From contig NZ_AP023362.1 of NCBI RefSeq assembly GCF_018326285.1, positions 4,588,001-4,652,000 on the forward strand: a stretch of 64,000 bases of DNA, given 5' to 3'. This DNA comes from Mycolicibacterium sp. TY81 (GTDB lineage: Bacteria; Actinomycetota; Actinomycetes; Mycobacteriales; Mycobacteriaceae). Made by a program: the position numbers and the translations under genes. Positions 1 through 24,108 of this stretch are shown one piece after another; the stretch's first letter is position 1, and each line of letters starts with the position of its first letter. The notes under the pieces were generated by a model. It worked only from the letters and a program-made list of their open reading frames with translations. It did not search any database and was not told the origin of the DNA.

Positions 1-14403
<14,403 letters not shown>

Positions 14404-14409
<6 letters not shown>

Positions 14410-16523
14410 GCCGGCACCGCCTGGTCGGCGTCCCGCGTCAGCACGCACGTGGCGGCGACCGAATCCAGCACCGTGGCAATACGTTCGACGGGGTGGGTGC
14501 GGTCCACCGGCACGTACACGCCGCCGGCCTTGAGCACGGCCCACCACGCCACCACCAATTCGGCGCATCGGTCCATCGCGACACCCACGGCGCGTTCGGG
14601 ACCGACCCCGTTCTCGATCAGCAGGCGCGCCAACCGGTTCGAGGCTTCGTCGAGCTCGCGATAGGTCAGACTGCGCGCCCCGTCGATGACGGCGACCGCA
14701 TCGGGATCGACCGCGACGGCCGCGGCCAGCAGCTCGGGCCCGAGTCCGATCGGCGCCTGCACGCCGGCACCTGACCACCGCCGCAATTCGTCCTGCTCGA
14801 CCTCGCCGAGGAGGTTGATGGACAACAGCTTCCGCGCCGGGTCCTCGGTCATCGCCGCCAGCAGCCGGCTCAGCCTGCCGATCAGCGACGTGATCGCGGC
14901 TTCGGTGAACACCTCGGTGTCGTATTCGATGTGCAGCCCGAGCTCGTCGCCCGGGAACGCCTCGACCGTCAGCGGATAGTGGTTGAACTCGCGGTTCGCG
15001 AACTCGGCGATGGCAAGATCGTCGACCCCGACGGACATCCCCGCTTCGACCGGATAGTTCTCGTACACGAACAGCGTGTCGAAGAGTTGGTCATGGCCGG
15101 CGACGCGGTGAATCTCGCCCAGCGCCAGGTGCTGATGGTCGAGAGTGTCGTTGTGCGCGGTCTGCAGCTGGTCGAGCAGGCCGGTGACGGTGGTGCCCGC
15201 CGTCAGGTTGGCACGCACCGGCACGGTGTTGATCAGCAGGCCGACCATCGATTCGGTGTCGCCGACATCGAGCTGCCCGAGCCGGGACCGCGCGGTACCG
15301 AACGCCACGTCGTGTCTGCCCGTCAAGGACGAGAGCAGCACTGCCCACGCGCCTTGCAGCACGGTGCTGACGGTGGTCTGGCACGAGCGGGCCAGGTCCG
15401 ACAGGGCGCGCGTGGTCTCCGCCGGAACCTGGAACGCCGCAAAGCCGCGTTGCCCCCGCCCCAACCGGTCCTGGAGCCGGTCGTGCGGGCCCACGAGCGT
15501 CGGCGTATCGAAGTCCGCGAGCACCTCACCCCAAGCCGCGCGCGCCGCATCGAGATCGCGTTCGGCGAGCCAGGTGATGAACTTCCGGTACGACGCCGCG
15601 GGCGGCAACCTGTGCCCGGCATAGCCGGCGAAGATCTCACGCAGCAGGATCGGCAGCGACCAGCCGTCGAGCACGATGTGGTGATTGGTCAGCACAAACC
15701 GGTGCCGGTCCTCGGCGATTCGGATCAGCAGGGCCCGGAACGGTGGCTCACCGGCGAGGTCGCCGACCGCGACGCGTTCGGCGGCGCACAGTCGCTGAAT
15801 CTCGTCTTCGTCGAGCACACCGGTCGCGCCGAAATCGAGGAATTGCCAGGCGATTTCCGGCTCCGCCAGGATCACCTGCACCGGTTCGTCGAACTGCTGG
15901 CTGAACGTGGCCGCGAGGTGCGGATGCCGGTTGACGGTGCGTTGCACGGCATCGCGGAGTCGCTGCGGGTCCAGCGCGCCGGTCAGCGTGAAATCCAGCT
16001 GCACCGAGTACATCTCGGCCGCGACGTCGGCCCGCTCGTGCGCGGTGCTGCTGTGGAACAGCAGGCCCTGCTGCAATGGCGTCAGCGGCAGGATGTCGGC
16101 AACTCGGTATTGCTGCTGTAACTGGTCGATCTGCTGCTGCCCCAGGCGGGCCGGGGCGATGTCCGATGGCGTCAGGCCGCCGCCGCCCGTCCGCACGTGT
16201 GCGCAGATGCCGGCCAGCGCCTCGAACCACAACCGGCTCAACCGGTTCAGCTGGGCGTCGTCGAGAACCGAAGTCGCCCAGGTCCAGTCGGCCTGCAGCT
16301 GCGGCCCGGCTTCGGTGTCGACAGTGCCGGCGTTGAGTTCCACAGTGTGGAACAACGGCAGCGGCGCCGCGGCGCCGGCCAGGGACAGCTCTTCGCGGCC
16401 CAACCGCCACAGCTCTTCGACGCCGGCGATCTGCGGAAAACCGAGGCGCCCAAGGTAGTTGAACCCGATACTCGGGTCCGCGCCGTCCAGATCGACGGTG
16501 TCGTCGAGGTACCGCAGCAACCC
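14404..16523 (-). CDS. Multimodular NRPS, second open segment: end of E1, complete C2, start of A2
   Basis: This segment lies in the same frame as the upstream segment, directly after an amber codon at 16524-16526. It begins [14 protein letters not shown], the C-terminal part of the module 1 epimerisation domain, then continues through FNYLGRLG into a full condensation domain (HHIVLDGWS, the pattern seen after E domains) and the first third of an adenylation domain ([30 protein letters not shown]). Around 14403-14417 the frame loses sense: before it reads [10 protein letters not shown], and the expected continuation [13 protein letters not shown] lies one frame over, which fits a one-base deletion. 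Past that point the frame runs as nonsense to a stop at 14202. A TTG just after the amber codon could in principle start translation, but no ribosome binding site is visible and a protein starting in the middle of an E domain is implausible. Best read as the middle of one interrupted gene. Confidence 0.88.
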
Positions 16524-19500
16524 CTAGGTCAGGCCTGCGGGCTGTGCACGCAGCTGTTCCTTGGCCGCCTTGACGACTGCGCCGAGCGCCTCGTCGCCCG
16601 ACGTGATCTGCGACCAGGACAGCTCGCGTAGCGCCAGCGAAACCGGGTATTTCGCGGTGAACCAGCCGACGGTCCGCGACAGGTCGACATCACCGGCAAT
16701 GTCCTCGTCGCGCCCGTGACCTTCGACGTCGATGCCGACGGGCGACCCACCGGTGCCCAGGAACTCGGTGACGGCAAGGGCGAAACCGATCAGCAGGATG
16801 TCCTGCACGCCGGCGTGGAACGCCGCAGGCACCTCGCCGAGGAGGGCCCTGGTGTGCTCGGCGTCGAGCGTCACCGACAGCCGGCCCGCGGTGGCGTAGG
16901 TGTCCACATCGGGGTCTGCCGCCGGCAGAGCCGCGGGTACCGAGGCCGCCCGTTGCCAGGCTGCCGCCTGCGCCCGCACGTCCGGATGGTGCGCATACTC
17001 GCTGAGCAGCGTGGCCCACCGCTGGAACGACGTGCCTGTCGTCGTCAGCTCCACCGGCTGGCCGGCGCGATGCTGCGCCCACGCAATGTTGAGGTCTTCC
17101 AACAGGATTCGCCACGACACCCCGTCAACCGCGAGGTGGTGGACGATCAGGACCAACTGCCGGCTCGCGCCGACCCACAACGCACTGACCAGCACTCCGG
17201 CGCCCGGTTTCAGCCGTCGCCGCGCCGCGGCCACCGTGGCTTCAGACAGCTCGTTGACCTCGACGACGCAGTCGCGGGCATCGACCGAGCCGGCCTCGGG
17301 TACCGACAGCGCTCCGTCGGCGCCGACCCGCAGCCGCAGCATGGCGTGCCGATTCATCAACGCCTGCAACAACATCACCGCGTCGTCGCCGGTGACGCCG
17401 TGCGGCGCCTGCAACACCAGGGTCTGGTTGAACTCGTCGACCGGCCCTTCGATCCCGGCGAACCACCGGATGATCGGGGTGGCCGGCACCGATCCGATGC
17501 CCTCGTCGACGACGTCTTCCGCGTCGTCGGTCACAGTCACCGTCTGCGCCAGGCGCGCCACCGTCTGTTCGACGAACACGTCACGTGGGCGGCATGCCAG
17601 GCCGGCGGCCCGGGCGCGCGCCGCCACCTGCATTGCGAGAATGCTGTCGCCGCCCAGCTCGAAGAACGAGTCGTCGACGCTGACGGCCGCCGGCTCCAGG
17701 CCGAGGATCTCGGCGTAGATGGCGGCCAGAATCTCTTCGACGGGGCTGTCCGGCGCGCGGTAGTCGTCGCCCGTGTACTCCGGGGCGGGCAGGCCGCGGG
17801 TGTCGAGCTTGCCGCTGGTGGTGAGCGGCAGCTCGGCCAGCGCCACGACCGCGGCCGGACCCAGGTACGCCTGCAGGCGCTCGACGAGGGCGGCCCGCAC
17901 CTCGACCGGATCGACGGCGCCGGTGACGTAACCGACGAGGCGCTTGTCGCCGGGACGGTCTTCCCGGACGATCACCGCCGCCTGCGCGACGCCGTCGACT
18001 GCGGCCAAAGCTGTTTGGAATTCACCCAATTCGATGCGATAGCCACGGATCTTGACCTGGGCGTCAGCGCGTCCGACGTACCGCAGTTGTCCGTCCTCGC
18101 CCCAGTAGACCAGGTCTCCGGTGCGGTACATCCGCTCGCCGGGCCTGCCGAACGGGCATGGCACGAAACGTGATCCGGTCAGGGCGGTCCGGTGCAGATA
18201 CCCGACACCCACCCCGGCACCGGCCACATACAGTTCGCCGACCACGCCGGGCTGCACCGGCCGCATCCAGCCGTCCAGCACGAACAATGCCGTGCCGCGC
18301 GGTGGCGCGCCGATCGGCGCCGCGCCGGCGCCGGCCGTCAGCGGCGCGCTGATCGCGGCGTAGATCGTGGTCTCTGTCGGGCCGTAACCGTTGACCATCA
18401 CACGCTCGGGCGCCCACTGTTCGACCACCTCGGCCGGGCACGCCTCGCCGCCCATCACCAGCGCGCAGGACTCCAGCCCTGCCATGTCCAACATCCCGAT
18501 GGCAGAGGGCGTTTGGGTGAGAACGGTGACTTTTTCGGCGATCAGGAAGTCATGGAACTCGGCCGGATCGGCGGACACCGACTCGGGCACCACCACCAGC
18601 CGGCCGCCGCGCAACAGCGCCGAGAAGATCTCCCACACCGAGAAATCGAAGGCGTACGAATGCCAATGCGACCAGGCCTGCTCGGACGGCAGGCCGGCAT
18701 CCTGCGAAGCGATCAGCTGCGTCAGGTTCTGATGGGCGATCGCAACGCCTTTCGGCGTCCCGGTCGTGCCCGAGGTGTAGATGACGAAGGCGACATCGTC
18801 GGGCTCCGGGCCGGCTGCGGCCGGCCAGTCGTCGGGCCCGTCGAACGGCTCCCGCACGTCGATCACAACGCCGTCGAAGCCGTCGAACCGGTCAGCCAGG
18901 GCCGTGGTGGTGACGGCCGCGAACGGTGCGGAATCGTCGAGCATGAAGGCGATTCGGGACGCCGGCAGTGCCGGGTCGATCGGCAGGTACGCCGCGCCGG
19001 TCTTGAGCACGCCCAGGATGGTCACGATGGCCTCGGCGGAACGCGGCAGCATCACCGCGACGCGGCGCCCCGGCCCCGCGCCGCGGTCGGCGAGAAGCTG
19101 GGCCATCCGGTTCGACGCGCGGTCCAGCTCCCGGTAGGTCAGGGGCCGACCATCACCGCTGAGCGCAACGGCCTCCGGCACGCGAGCCACCTGAGCGGCG
19201 AAAAGTGCCGGGATCGACAGCGGCACGGCCGTTTCGGCGGCGAGCGTCGCCCAGTTTCCGAGCTCCGCCGGCCGGTCCTCGGCCGGTGCACCGAGCACCG
19301 GCAACGCCGACAGGCGCTGCGCCGGGTCCGCCGTCATGGCGGTCAGCACGCGGTGCAGCTGGTCCGCCAGTTCCACGACGTCGAGCTGCCGGGTACCGAA
19401 CGTCGTGATGGAGAGTTCGTCGCCCGTGCCCGAGAACGCCAGACCGGAGCCGCGACCGAGACCGGAGATCAGCTGAGCTGCCGCGGTGGCCTCGCCCAGC

Positions 19501-20567
19501 GGCACGGTGAAGCCCGACGGCAGAAAGTCCACCACGATCCGGTCCGCACCCGGCCCGTGAACCTTGCGCTCCAGGGCCTGCACGGGAAATCGCTGATGCC
19601 GCACCGCTTCTCGGGTGCGGGTGTGCACATGCGCGCAGAATTCGGCGACGGTGGCGTCGGGGGAAACCTGCAGGACCAGCGGCACCACCCCGGCGACCAT
19701 GCCGGGCAAGGTCTTCGACACCTGCAGCACGCGCCGCGTCACCGGCAGGTCGAGCACGACCTCGTGGCCCTCGGCCGCCCGGCCACGCAGGACCAGTGCG
19801 CACGCCGCGATGAGCACCGTGGACCGGCGCACGTCCCAGTCCGCACACAGTCGTTCGACCTGGGACAGCAGCGCGGGGGCGAGCGGGATCGGCTCCGACG
19901 AGCCGTCGGCGCCCGCGACGTCATCCGGCGGCAGGTTGCGAGTCGCCTGCGCCGGCAGGTTCGCGGTCCAGTAGGCCTCGTCCTCGGCGTAGTCCGCGGA
20001 GGCTTCGTACGCGTCTTCGGAGTCGAGCAGATCCCGCAGCGAACTGAAGTAGGACGGCTGAATCGCCACGCCCGCAACAGATTCCGAGTAGACCGCGGCG
20101 ATGCACTGCAGGACCAGCGCCAGTCCCATGCCGTCGGCGACGATGTGGTGGCAGCAGGCGAAGAAGTAGGACTCGTCGGCGCCGGCCCGGAAGTAGGCGA
20201 ACCGCAGCAGCGGGCCGTCGAACGGCATGGCGGTGCGCTGCAGTGCCGAGACCATCGCGCGCGCCTCGACCATCGGCTGGTCGGCATGGGTCAGATCGTG
20301 GAAAGCCACCTCGAAATCGGCGACATCGAGCAGCCGCTGGCGCACCTGGCCGCCGGACTCCGAGAACGTCGCCCGCACCGGGTCGGCTTCGCCGACGACG
20401 TGGCGGATCGACCGCTCGAAGATCTCGAAGTCAACCGGCCCGTCAATCTTCACGAAGATGCCGAGCTGCCACTCCGCAGCCGATTGACCGGTTTCCTGCG
20501 CGAGCCAGATGTCCAACTGCCCACGCGTCACAGGCAACGACGAATCGCCGAGATCCATCCCAAACAC
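16524..20567 (-). CDS. Multimodular NRPS, first open segment: C1-A1-T1-E1 (E domain interrupted by amber stop)
   Basis: This is the initiating module of a non-ribosomal peptide synthetase (1347 codons before the stop). Residues about 10-430 form a condensation domain with HHIVADG. Having a C domain before the first A domain suggests that an acyl group or upstream peptide is loaded in trans (inference). Residues about 455-950 form an A domain ([23 protein letters not shown], core-10 Lys in PLTTSGKLD); the hand-read pocket code is DFWTVGGIY plus that Lys. The carrier-protein Ser is residue 975 in ELGGDSI, followed by an E domain with [10 protein letters not shown]. The frame stops at TAG (16524-16526) exactly where E domains have Tyr in the YGLLRYL motif. 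The start is GTG 20567; ATG 20558 is a close alternative, with AGGGG about 14 nt before the GTG. The gene sits 34 bp after mbtH and is probably co-transcribed with it. Confidence 0.93.
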   Translation of the reverse strand: MFGMDLGDSSLPVTRGQLDIWLAQETGQSAAEWQLGIFVKIDGPVDFEIFERSIRHVVGEADPVRATFSESGGQVRQRLLDVADFEVAFHDLTHADQPMVEARAMVSALQRTAMPFDGPLLRFAYFRAGADESYFFACCHHIVADGMGLALVLQCIAAVYSESVAGVAIQPSYFSSLRDLLDSEDAYEASADYAEDEAYWTANLPAQATRNLPPDDVAGADGSSEPIPLAPALLSQVERLCADWDVRRSTVLIAACALVLRGRAAEGHEVVLDLPVTRRVLQVSKTLPGMVAGVVPLVLQVSPDATVAEFCAHVHTRTREAVRHQRFPVQALERKVHGPGADRIVVDFLPSGFTVPLGEATAAAQLISGLGRGSGLAFSGTGDELSITTFGTRQLDVVELADQLHRVLTAMTADPAQRLSALPVLGAPAEDRPAELGNWATLAAETAVPLSIPALFAAQVARVPEAVALSGDGRPLTYRELDRASNRMAQLLADRGAGPGRRVAVMLPRSAEAIVTILGVLKTGAAYLPIDPALPASRIAFMLDDSAPFAAVTTTALADRFDGFDGVVIDVREPFDGPDDWPAAAGPEPDDVAFVIYTSGTTGTPKGVAIAHQNLTQLIASQDAGLPSEQAWSHWHSYAFDFSVWEIFSALLRGGRLVVVPESVSADPAEFHDFLIAEKVTVLTQTPSAIGMLDMAGLESCALVMGGEACPAEVVEQWAPERVMVNGYGPTETTIYAAISAPLTAGAGAAPIGAPPRGTALFVLDGWMRPVQPGVVGELYVAGAGVGVGYLHRTALTGSRFVPCPFGRPGERMYRTGDLVYWGEDGQLRYVGRADAQVKIRGYRIELGEFQTALAAVDGVAQAAVIVREDRPGDKRLVGYVTGAVDPVEVRAALVERLQAYLGPAAVVALAELPLTTSGKLDTRGLPAPEYTGDDYRAPDSPVEEILAAIYAEILGLEPAAVSVDDSFFELGGDSILAMQVAARARAAGLACRPRDVFVEQTVARLAQTVTVTDDAEDVVDEGIGSVPATPIIRWFAGIEGPVDEFNQTLVLQAPHGVTGDDAVMLLQALMNRHAMLRLRVGADGALSVPEAGSVDARDCVVEVNELSEATVAAARRRLKPGAGVLVSALWVGASRQLVLIVHHLAVDGVSWRILLEDLNIAWAQHRAGQPVELTTTGTSFQRWATLLSEYAHHPDVRAQAAAWQRAASVPAALPAADPDVDTYATAGRLSVTLDAEHTRALLGEVPAAFHAGVQDILLIGFALAVTEFLGTGGSPVGIDVEGHGRDEDIAGDVDLSRTVGWFTAKYPVSLALRELSWSQITSGDEALGAVVKAAKEQLRAQPAGLT

Positions 20568-20601
20568 TGAAATGCCGAACTACCCCTGACTTACCGAGCG
20601 A

Positions 20602-20826
20602 TCAGAGCTGCTGACCCACCGCCAGCCGGTCCCGCAAACTCTTCGGCCGGATGTCCGTCCACTCCCGTTCGATGTACTCCAGGCACGAGGCACGGTCGGC
20701 CTCGCCGAAGACCACCCGCCAGCCCGCCGGCACATCAGCAAATGTCGGCCACAGGCTGTGCTGTTCCTCGTCGTTGATCAGCACGAAGAAAGATCCATTG
20801 TCGTCATCGAACGGGTTGGTGCTCAT
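20602..20826 (-). CDS. MbtH-family NRPS accessory protein
   Basis: A 74-residue protein of the MbtH family, small partners that bind NRPS adenylation domains and are often needed for their folding or activity. It begins [19 protein letters not shown] and keeps the family's conserved Trp residues ([23 protein letters not shown]), ending SLRDRL. The length is typical. ATG 20826 is chosen because the family starts with the NPF(D) motif and because GGGAG sits about 5 nt upstream; an in-frame extension to 20877 lacks family similarity. It lies 34 bp ahead of the NRPS on the same strand, as expected for the dedicated MbtH partner of that synthetase. The gene looks intact, although the synthetase is broken. 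Confidence 0.95.
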   Translation of the reverse strand: MSTNPFDDDNGSFFVLINDEEQHSLWPTFADVPAGWRVVFGEADRASCLEYIEREWTDIRPKSLRDRLAVGQQL

Positions 20827-21154
20827 GGTGCTCCCAAAAGAATTGACGCTCAAGATAATTGGGCTTTGCGATTTCACTCGACCCGTGGGCGAATGCTACA
20901 TGCTCTGACTATGTCCACAAATGGGCGTCAATAAACCCGCCCGTGCGCGCCGCGATCGAGCAACCCGTCCGAAAACACCGGTACCGTAACGACTTTCGCG
21001 ACATTCTTTGCCCCAATGCCGACAGCAGTACCGACTTTCCTGGGAACACCGCCAGGTGGCTGTTTCCGATAGTTAGCTGAAGTTGCCGCGAGGTGTTCAG
21101 ACGGAAAGGCGCGAGTAGCGGCCGGACCGGAGGTGATTTTCGGCGAGCCGGGGA
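20827..21154. other. Intergenic region between recR and mbtH (328 bp)
   Basis: This stretch separates the conserved recR block from the NRPS locus. The part next to mbtH (about 20830-20950) is visibly richer in A+T than its surroundings and carries the candidate mbtH promoter. A second TTGACG lies near 20926-20931 (minus strand) without a well-spaced -10. A short plus-strand frame of 73 codons at 20859-21080 has no recognisable similarity and is not called. No tRNA, direct repeat or transposase remnant marks an insertion boundary. Confidence 0.6.
20853..20858 (-). promoter_or_regulatory. Candidate -10 box for the mbtH-NRPS operon
   Basis: TTATCT on the minus strand, about 27 nt upstream of the mbtH ATG, with TCGAGT 17 bp further upstream as a weak -35. 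It lies in the most AT-rich stretch of this area. Assigned by eye only. Confidence 0.35.
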
Positions 21155-21766
21155 TCAGACCATGGCGCGGCGGCCGGCCAGGGCCCGGCCCAGCGTCAGC
21201 TCGTCGGCGAACTCGAGGTCGCCACCCATCGGCAGACCCGACGCGATGCGCGTCACCGTCAGCCCCGGGATGTCCCGCAGCATGCGCACCAGGTACGTGG
21301 CAGTGGCCTCGCCCTCGGTGTTGGGGTCGGTCGCGATGATCACCTCGACGATGTCAACCCCGTCGACCCGCTGCCCAATCCGGTTGAGCAGCTCGCGAAT
21401 TCGCAGTTGTTCCGGCCCGACGCCGGACAGCGGATCCAGCGCGCCGCCCAGGACGTGATAGCGCCCGCGGAATTCGCGGGTGCGCTCCACCGCCTGGACG
21501 TCCTTCGGCTCCTCGACGACACACACCAGGGAACCGTCGCGACGCGGGTCACTGCAGATGCGGCAGCGGTCGTCATCGGACACGTTGCCGCACACCGCAC
21601 AGAACTTGACGCCGTCGCGCACCCGGTTCAGCACCGCGGTCAGCCGGTCGATGTCCGGCGGCTCCACCGACAGCAGGTGGAACGCGATGCGCTGGGCACT
21701 CTTCGGCCCGATACCCGGCAGCTTGCCGAGCTCGTCGATCAAATCTTGTACGGGTCCTTCAAACAC
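21155..21766 (-). CDS. recR: Recombination protein RecR
   Basis: RecR works with RecO and RecF to load RecA at single-strand gaps. The 203-residue protein shows the family layout: an N-terminal helix-hairpin-helix ([20 protein letters not shown]), a C4 zinc finger (Cys56, Cys59, Cys68, Cys71), and a TOPRIM domain with [14 protein letters not shown] and [11 protein letters not shown]. The GTG start at 21766 is chosen because the family starts at FEGPVQDLI and because it lies one base after the ybaB stop, giving tight coupling. The upstream in-frame extension to 21802 overlaps ybaB and looks unlike RecR. It is the last gene of the conserved ybaB-recR pair; the NRPS locus follows immediately downstream. 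Confidence 0.97.
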   Translation of the reverse strand: MFEGPVQDLIDELGKLPGIGPKSAQRIAFHLLSVEPPDIDRLTAVLNRVRDGVKFCAVCGNVSDDDRCRICSDPRRDGSLVCVVEEPKDVQAVERTREFRGRYHVLGGALDPLSGVGPEQLRIRELLNRIGQRVDGVDIVEVIIATDPNTEGEATATYLVRMLRDIPGLTVTRIASGLPMGGDLEFADELTLGRALAGRRAMV

Positions 21767-21767
21767 A

Positions 21768-22100
21768 TCAGAACCCGGGCAGGCCCATGCCCTGCATGCC
21801 ACCGGCCAGCGGGCCCAGGCGCTGCTGCGCCATCAGCGTCACCTGCTCCGAGGCGTCACCCAGGGCACCCACGATGAGGTCCTGCAGCGTCTCGATGTCG
21901 TCGGGGTCGACGACCTTCGGGTCGATGGTGAGCGCGGTGATCTCACCGCTGCCCATCATGGTGACCTTGACCAGACCGCCACCGGCCTGACCGGTCACCG
22001 ACGAGGTGGCCAGGGACTCCTGCGCCGCCATGAGCTGCTGCTGCATCTGCTGCGCCTGAGCGAGCAGCGCGGACATATCGGGCTGGCCACCGGGTTGCAT
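21768..22100 (-). CDS. YbaB/EbfC-family nucleoid-associated DNA-binding protein
   Basis: A 110-residue YbaB/EbfC protein. Family members form tweezer-like dimers that bind DNA and are almost always encoded beside recR and dnaX. The N-terminal part is a Gln-rich helix ([19 protein letters not shown]), followed by the beta-sheet core ([36 protein letters not shown]). The C-terminus is Gly/Met/Pro-rich. ATG 22100 is preceded by GAGGGG about 6 nt upstream. The stop codon ends one base before the recR GTG, so the two are translated together. It is a little shorter than the M. tuberculosis homologue. Confidence 0.93.
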   Translation of the reverse strand: MQPGGQPDMSALLAQAQQMQQQLMAAQESLATSSVTGQAGGGLVKVTMMGSGEITALTIDPKVVDPDDIETLQDLIVGALGDASEQVTLMAQQRLGPLAGGMQGMGLPGF

Positions 22101-22207
22101 GACGATCCCCTCAGTTTTCGATGATCGGGTGTGCGCGCCAGCCTAGTCGCCCGACGGAGCGCCGGGCGACCGACTGGCCGCGAAAAGAATCTCCGTGCGC
22201 CGAAGGG

Positions 22208-22645
22208 CTAGCCTTCGACGACCTTCTTCAGGTTCCCCAGCACCTCGTCCTGAATCTTGCGCAGGCCCAGCGGCGCGAAGGTCTTCTCGAAGAAGCCCCC
22301 GATACCGCCGGCGCCCTGCCACGCGGTCTTGACGGTGACGGTCGAGCCGGTGCCCGCCGGGGCGACGGTCCACGTGGTCACCATCGACGAGTTGGCGTCC
22401 TTCTCGATGACGCTCTTGCCGGCGACGTCGACCGTGGCCTTGACCTCACGCGAGCGCTTCTTTGTGGCCTGCAGCTTCCAGGTGGCGACGGTGCCGGCGC
22501 CCTGTCCGCCTTCGAGCACCTGGTAGCCGCTGTAGTTCGACGAGAGGATCTTCGGGCGCACCGTCTGGTAGTCGGCGACTGCTGCAAGCACCTTCTCCGG
22601 CTCGGCGAGAATCAACACGGTGCTGGACGCACTGACCTGTCCCAT
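22208..22645 (-). CDS. SRPBCC (START/polyketide cyclase-like) family protein, Rv3718c type
   Basis: A 145-residue single-domain protein of the SRPBCC fold, a helix-grip pocket that binds hydrophobic ligands. It reads MGQVSASSTVLILAEPEKVL at the start, with alternating strands (ATWKLQATKKRSREVKATVDV, SSMVTTWTVAP) and the long C-terminal helix (KTFAPLGLRKIQDEVLGNL) typical of the fold. ATG 22645 has AGGAG about 8 nt upstream. It sits between ybaB and a divergent FAD oxidoreductase, the same place as Rv3718c in M. tuberculosis. The ligand is unknown. The coding frame continues upstream over the divergent gene, but that part has no similarity to the family. Confidence 0.88.
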   Translation of the reverse strand: MGQVSASSTVLILAEPEKVLAAVADYQTVRPKILSSNYSGYQVLEGGQGAGTVATWKLQATKKRSREVKATVDVAGKSVIEKDANSSMVTTWTVAPAGTGSTVTVKTAWQGAGGIGGFFEKTFAPLGLRKIQDEVLGNLKKVVEG

Positions 22646-22716
22646 CAGGTAAAACTCCTGTTCATCTGGCTTCCCTTGCGGTCGCGAGGACCGCGATCTC
22701 GGTTTAGCGTATATGT

Positions 22717-24108
22717 GTGACTGCTGTCGCGGCCGATGCGACGGCCGCCCACGCGGCGGCCGTCGAGCGACTCCTGGACAGCTATCGCGCCATCCCGCAG
22801 GGTGCGACGGTGCGGCTGGCGAAACCGACGTCGAACTTGTTCCGGGCGCGCACGCGCACCAAGACCAAGGGGCTCGACGTCTCGGGGCTGGACGGCGTGC
22901 TGGCCGTCGACACCGAGTCCCGAACCGCGGACGTCCAGGGCATGTGCACCTACGAGACGCTGGTCGCGGCGACACTGCCGTTCGGGTTGGCACCGCTGGT
23001 CGTACCGCAGCTCAAGACCATCACCCTCGGAGGCGCGGTCACCGGACTCGGCATCGAGTCGACGTCGTTCCGCAACGGCCTGCCGCATGAGTCCGTGCGG
23101 GAGCTCGACATCCTCACCGGCGCAGGCGAGCTGGTCACCGCCAGCCGCGACCAGCACCCCGACCTGTTCCACGCCTTCCCGAATTCCTATGGCACGCTGG
23201 GTTATTCAGTACGGCTGCGCATCGAGCTGGAGCCGGTGCGCCCTTTCGTCAAGCTGCGGCACCTGCGTTTTCACCGGCTGACCGACCTGGTCGACGAGCT
23301 GCAGCGCATCCTCGACACCGGCGGCCACGACGGCGTGCCGGTGGACTACCTCGACGGCGTCGTGTTCGGGCCCGACGAAAGCTATCTGTGCCTCGGCATG
23401 AAGACCGGGACCGACGGGCCAGTCAGCGACTACACCGGCCGGCACATCTACTACCGCTCCATCCAGCACGACTCCGGCGAGCGCCACGACCGGCTCACCA
23501 CGCAGGACTATCTCTGGCGCTGGGACACCGACTGGTTCTGGTGTTCGGCGGCCTTCGGCGCGCAACGCCCACTCATCCGGCGGCTGTGGCCCCGCCGGTA
23601 CCGGCGCAGCAGCGTCTACTGGAAGCTCGTCGGCCTCGACCAGCGCTTCCACATCGCCGACCGGATCGAGCGCCGCAGCATTCTGGCCCCGGACCAGCCG
23701 CTGCGTGAGCGCGTGGTGCAGGACGTCGAGGTGCCGGTCGAGCGCGTCGTCGACTTCCTCGACTGGTTCCTGGTGCACGTGCCCATCACTCCGATCTGGT
23801 TGTGCCCGTTGCGGTTACGCGACGAAACCCACTGGCCGCTGTATCCGCTCCAGCCCCACCGCAACTACGTCAACGTCGGGTTCTGGTCATCGGTCCCGGC
23901 CGGACCGGTCGCCGGTGAGACGAACCGGCTCATCGAGCACAAGGTCGACGAGTGCGGCGGCCACAAATCGCTGTACTCCGAGTCGTTCTACTCACGCGCG
24001 GATTTCGACAAGCGCTACGGCGGCGCGGAGTACCAGAAGGTCAAAGACGTTTACGACCCCGAATCGCGGCTACTAGGTCTCTATGCGAAGGCGGTACAGC
24101 GGCAATGA
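22717..24108 (+). CDS. FAD-binding oxidoreductase (Rv3719 type), possible partner of the downstream lipid methyltransferase
   Basis: A 463-residue flavoprotein of the FAD-linked oxidase (PCMH-fold, DHCR24-like) family. The FAD domain spans about residues 30-210, with PQLKTITLGGAVTGLGIESTS as the flavin-binding signature, GLPHESVRELDILTGAGE and NSYGTLGYSVRLRIEL. The C-terminal half is the substrate domain. The GTG start at 22717 has no Shine-Dalgarno, but a TAGCGT box at 22705-22710 lies six bases upstream, which suggests a leaderless transcript. The stop overlaps the ATG of the next gene (24105), so they are translationally coupled. In actinobacteria, oxidoreductase/methyltransferase pairs of this kind (TmsA/TmsB, also called BfaA/BfaB) make 10-methyl fatty acids; whether this pair does so is inference. 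Confidence 0.85.
   Translation: MTAVAADATAAHAAAVERLLDSYRAIPQGATVRLAKPTSNLFRARTRTKTKGLDVSGLDGVLAVDTESRTADVQGMCTYETLVAATLPFGLAPLVVPQLKTITLGGAVTGLGIESTSFRNGLPHESVRELDILTGAGELVTASRDQHPDLFHAFPNSYGTLGYSVRLRIELEPVRPFVKLRHLRFHRLTDLVDELQRILDTGGHDGVPVDYLDGVVFGPDESYLCLGMKTGTDGPVSDYTGRHIYYRSIQHDSGERHDRLTTQDYLWRWDTDWFWCSAAFGAQRPLIRRLWPRRYRRSSVYWKLVGLDQRFHIADRIERRSILAPDQPLRERVVQDVEVPVERVVDFLDWFLVHVPITPIWLCPLRLRDETHWPLYPLQPHRNYVNVGFWSSVPAGPVAGETNRLIEHKVDECGGHKSLYSESFYSRADFDKRYGGAEYQKVKDVYDPESRLLGLYAKAVQRQ

Noticed and set aside
16524..16526. Amber codon read as pyrrolysine
   Set aside because: No pyl genes are expected in mycobacteria, and the position is a plain Tyr in the sister E domain.
20859..21080. 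73-codon plus-strand frame between mbtH and recR
   Set aside because: No ribosome binding site, no family similarity, and it overlaps the mbtH promoter area.
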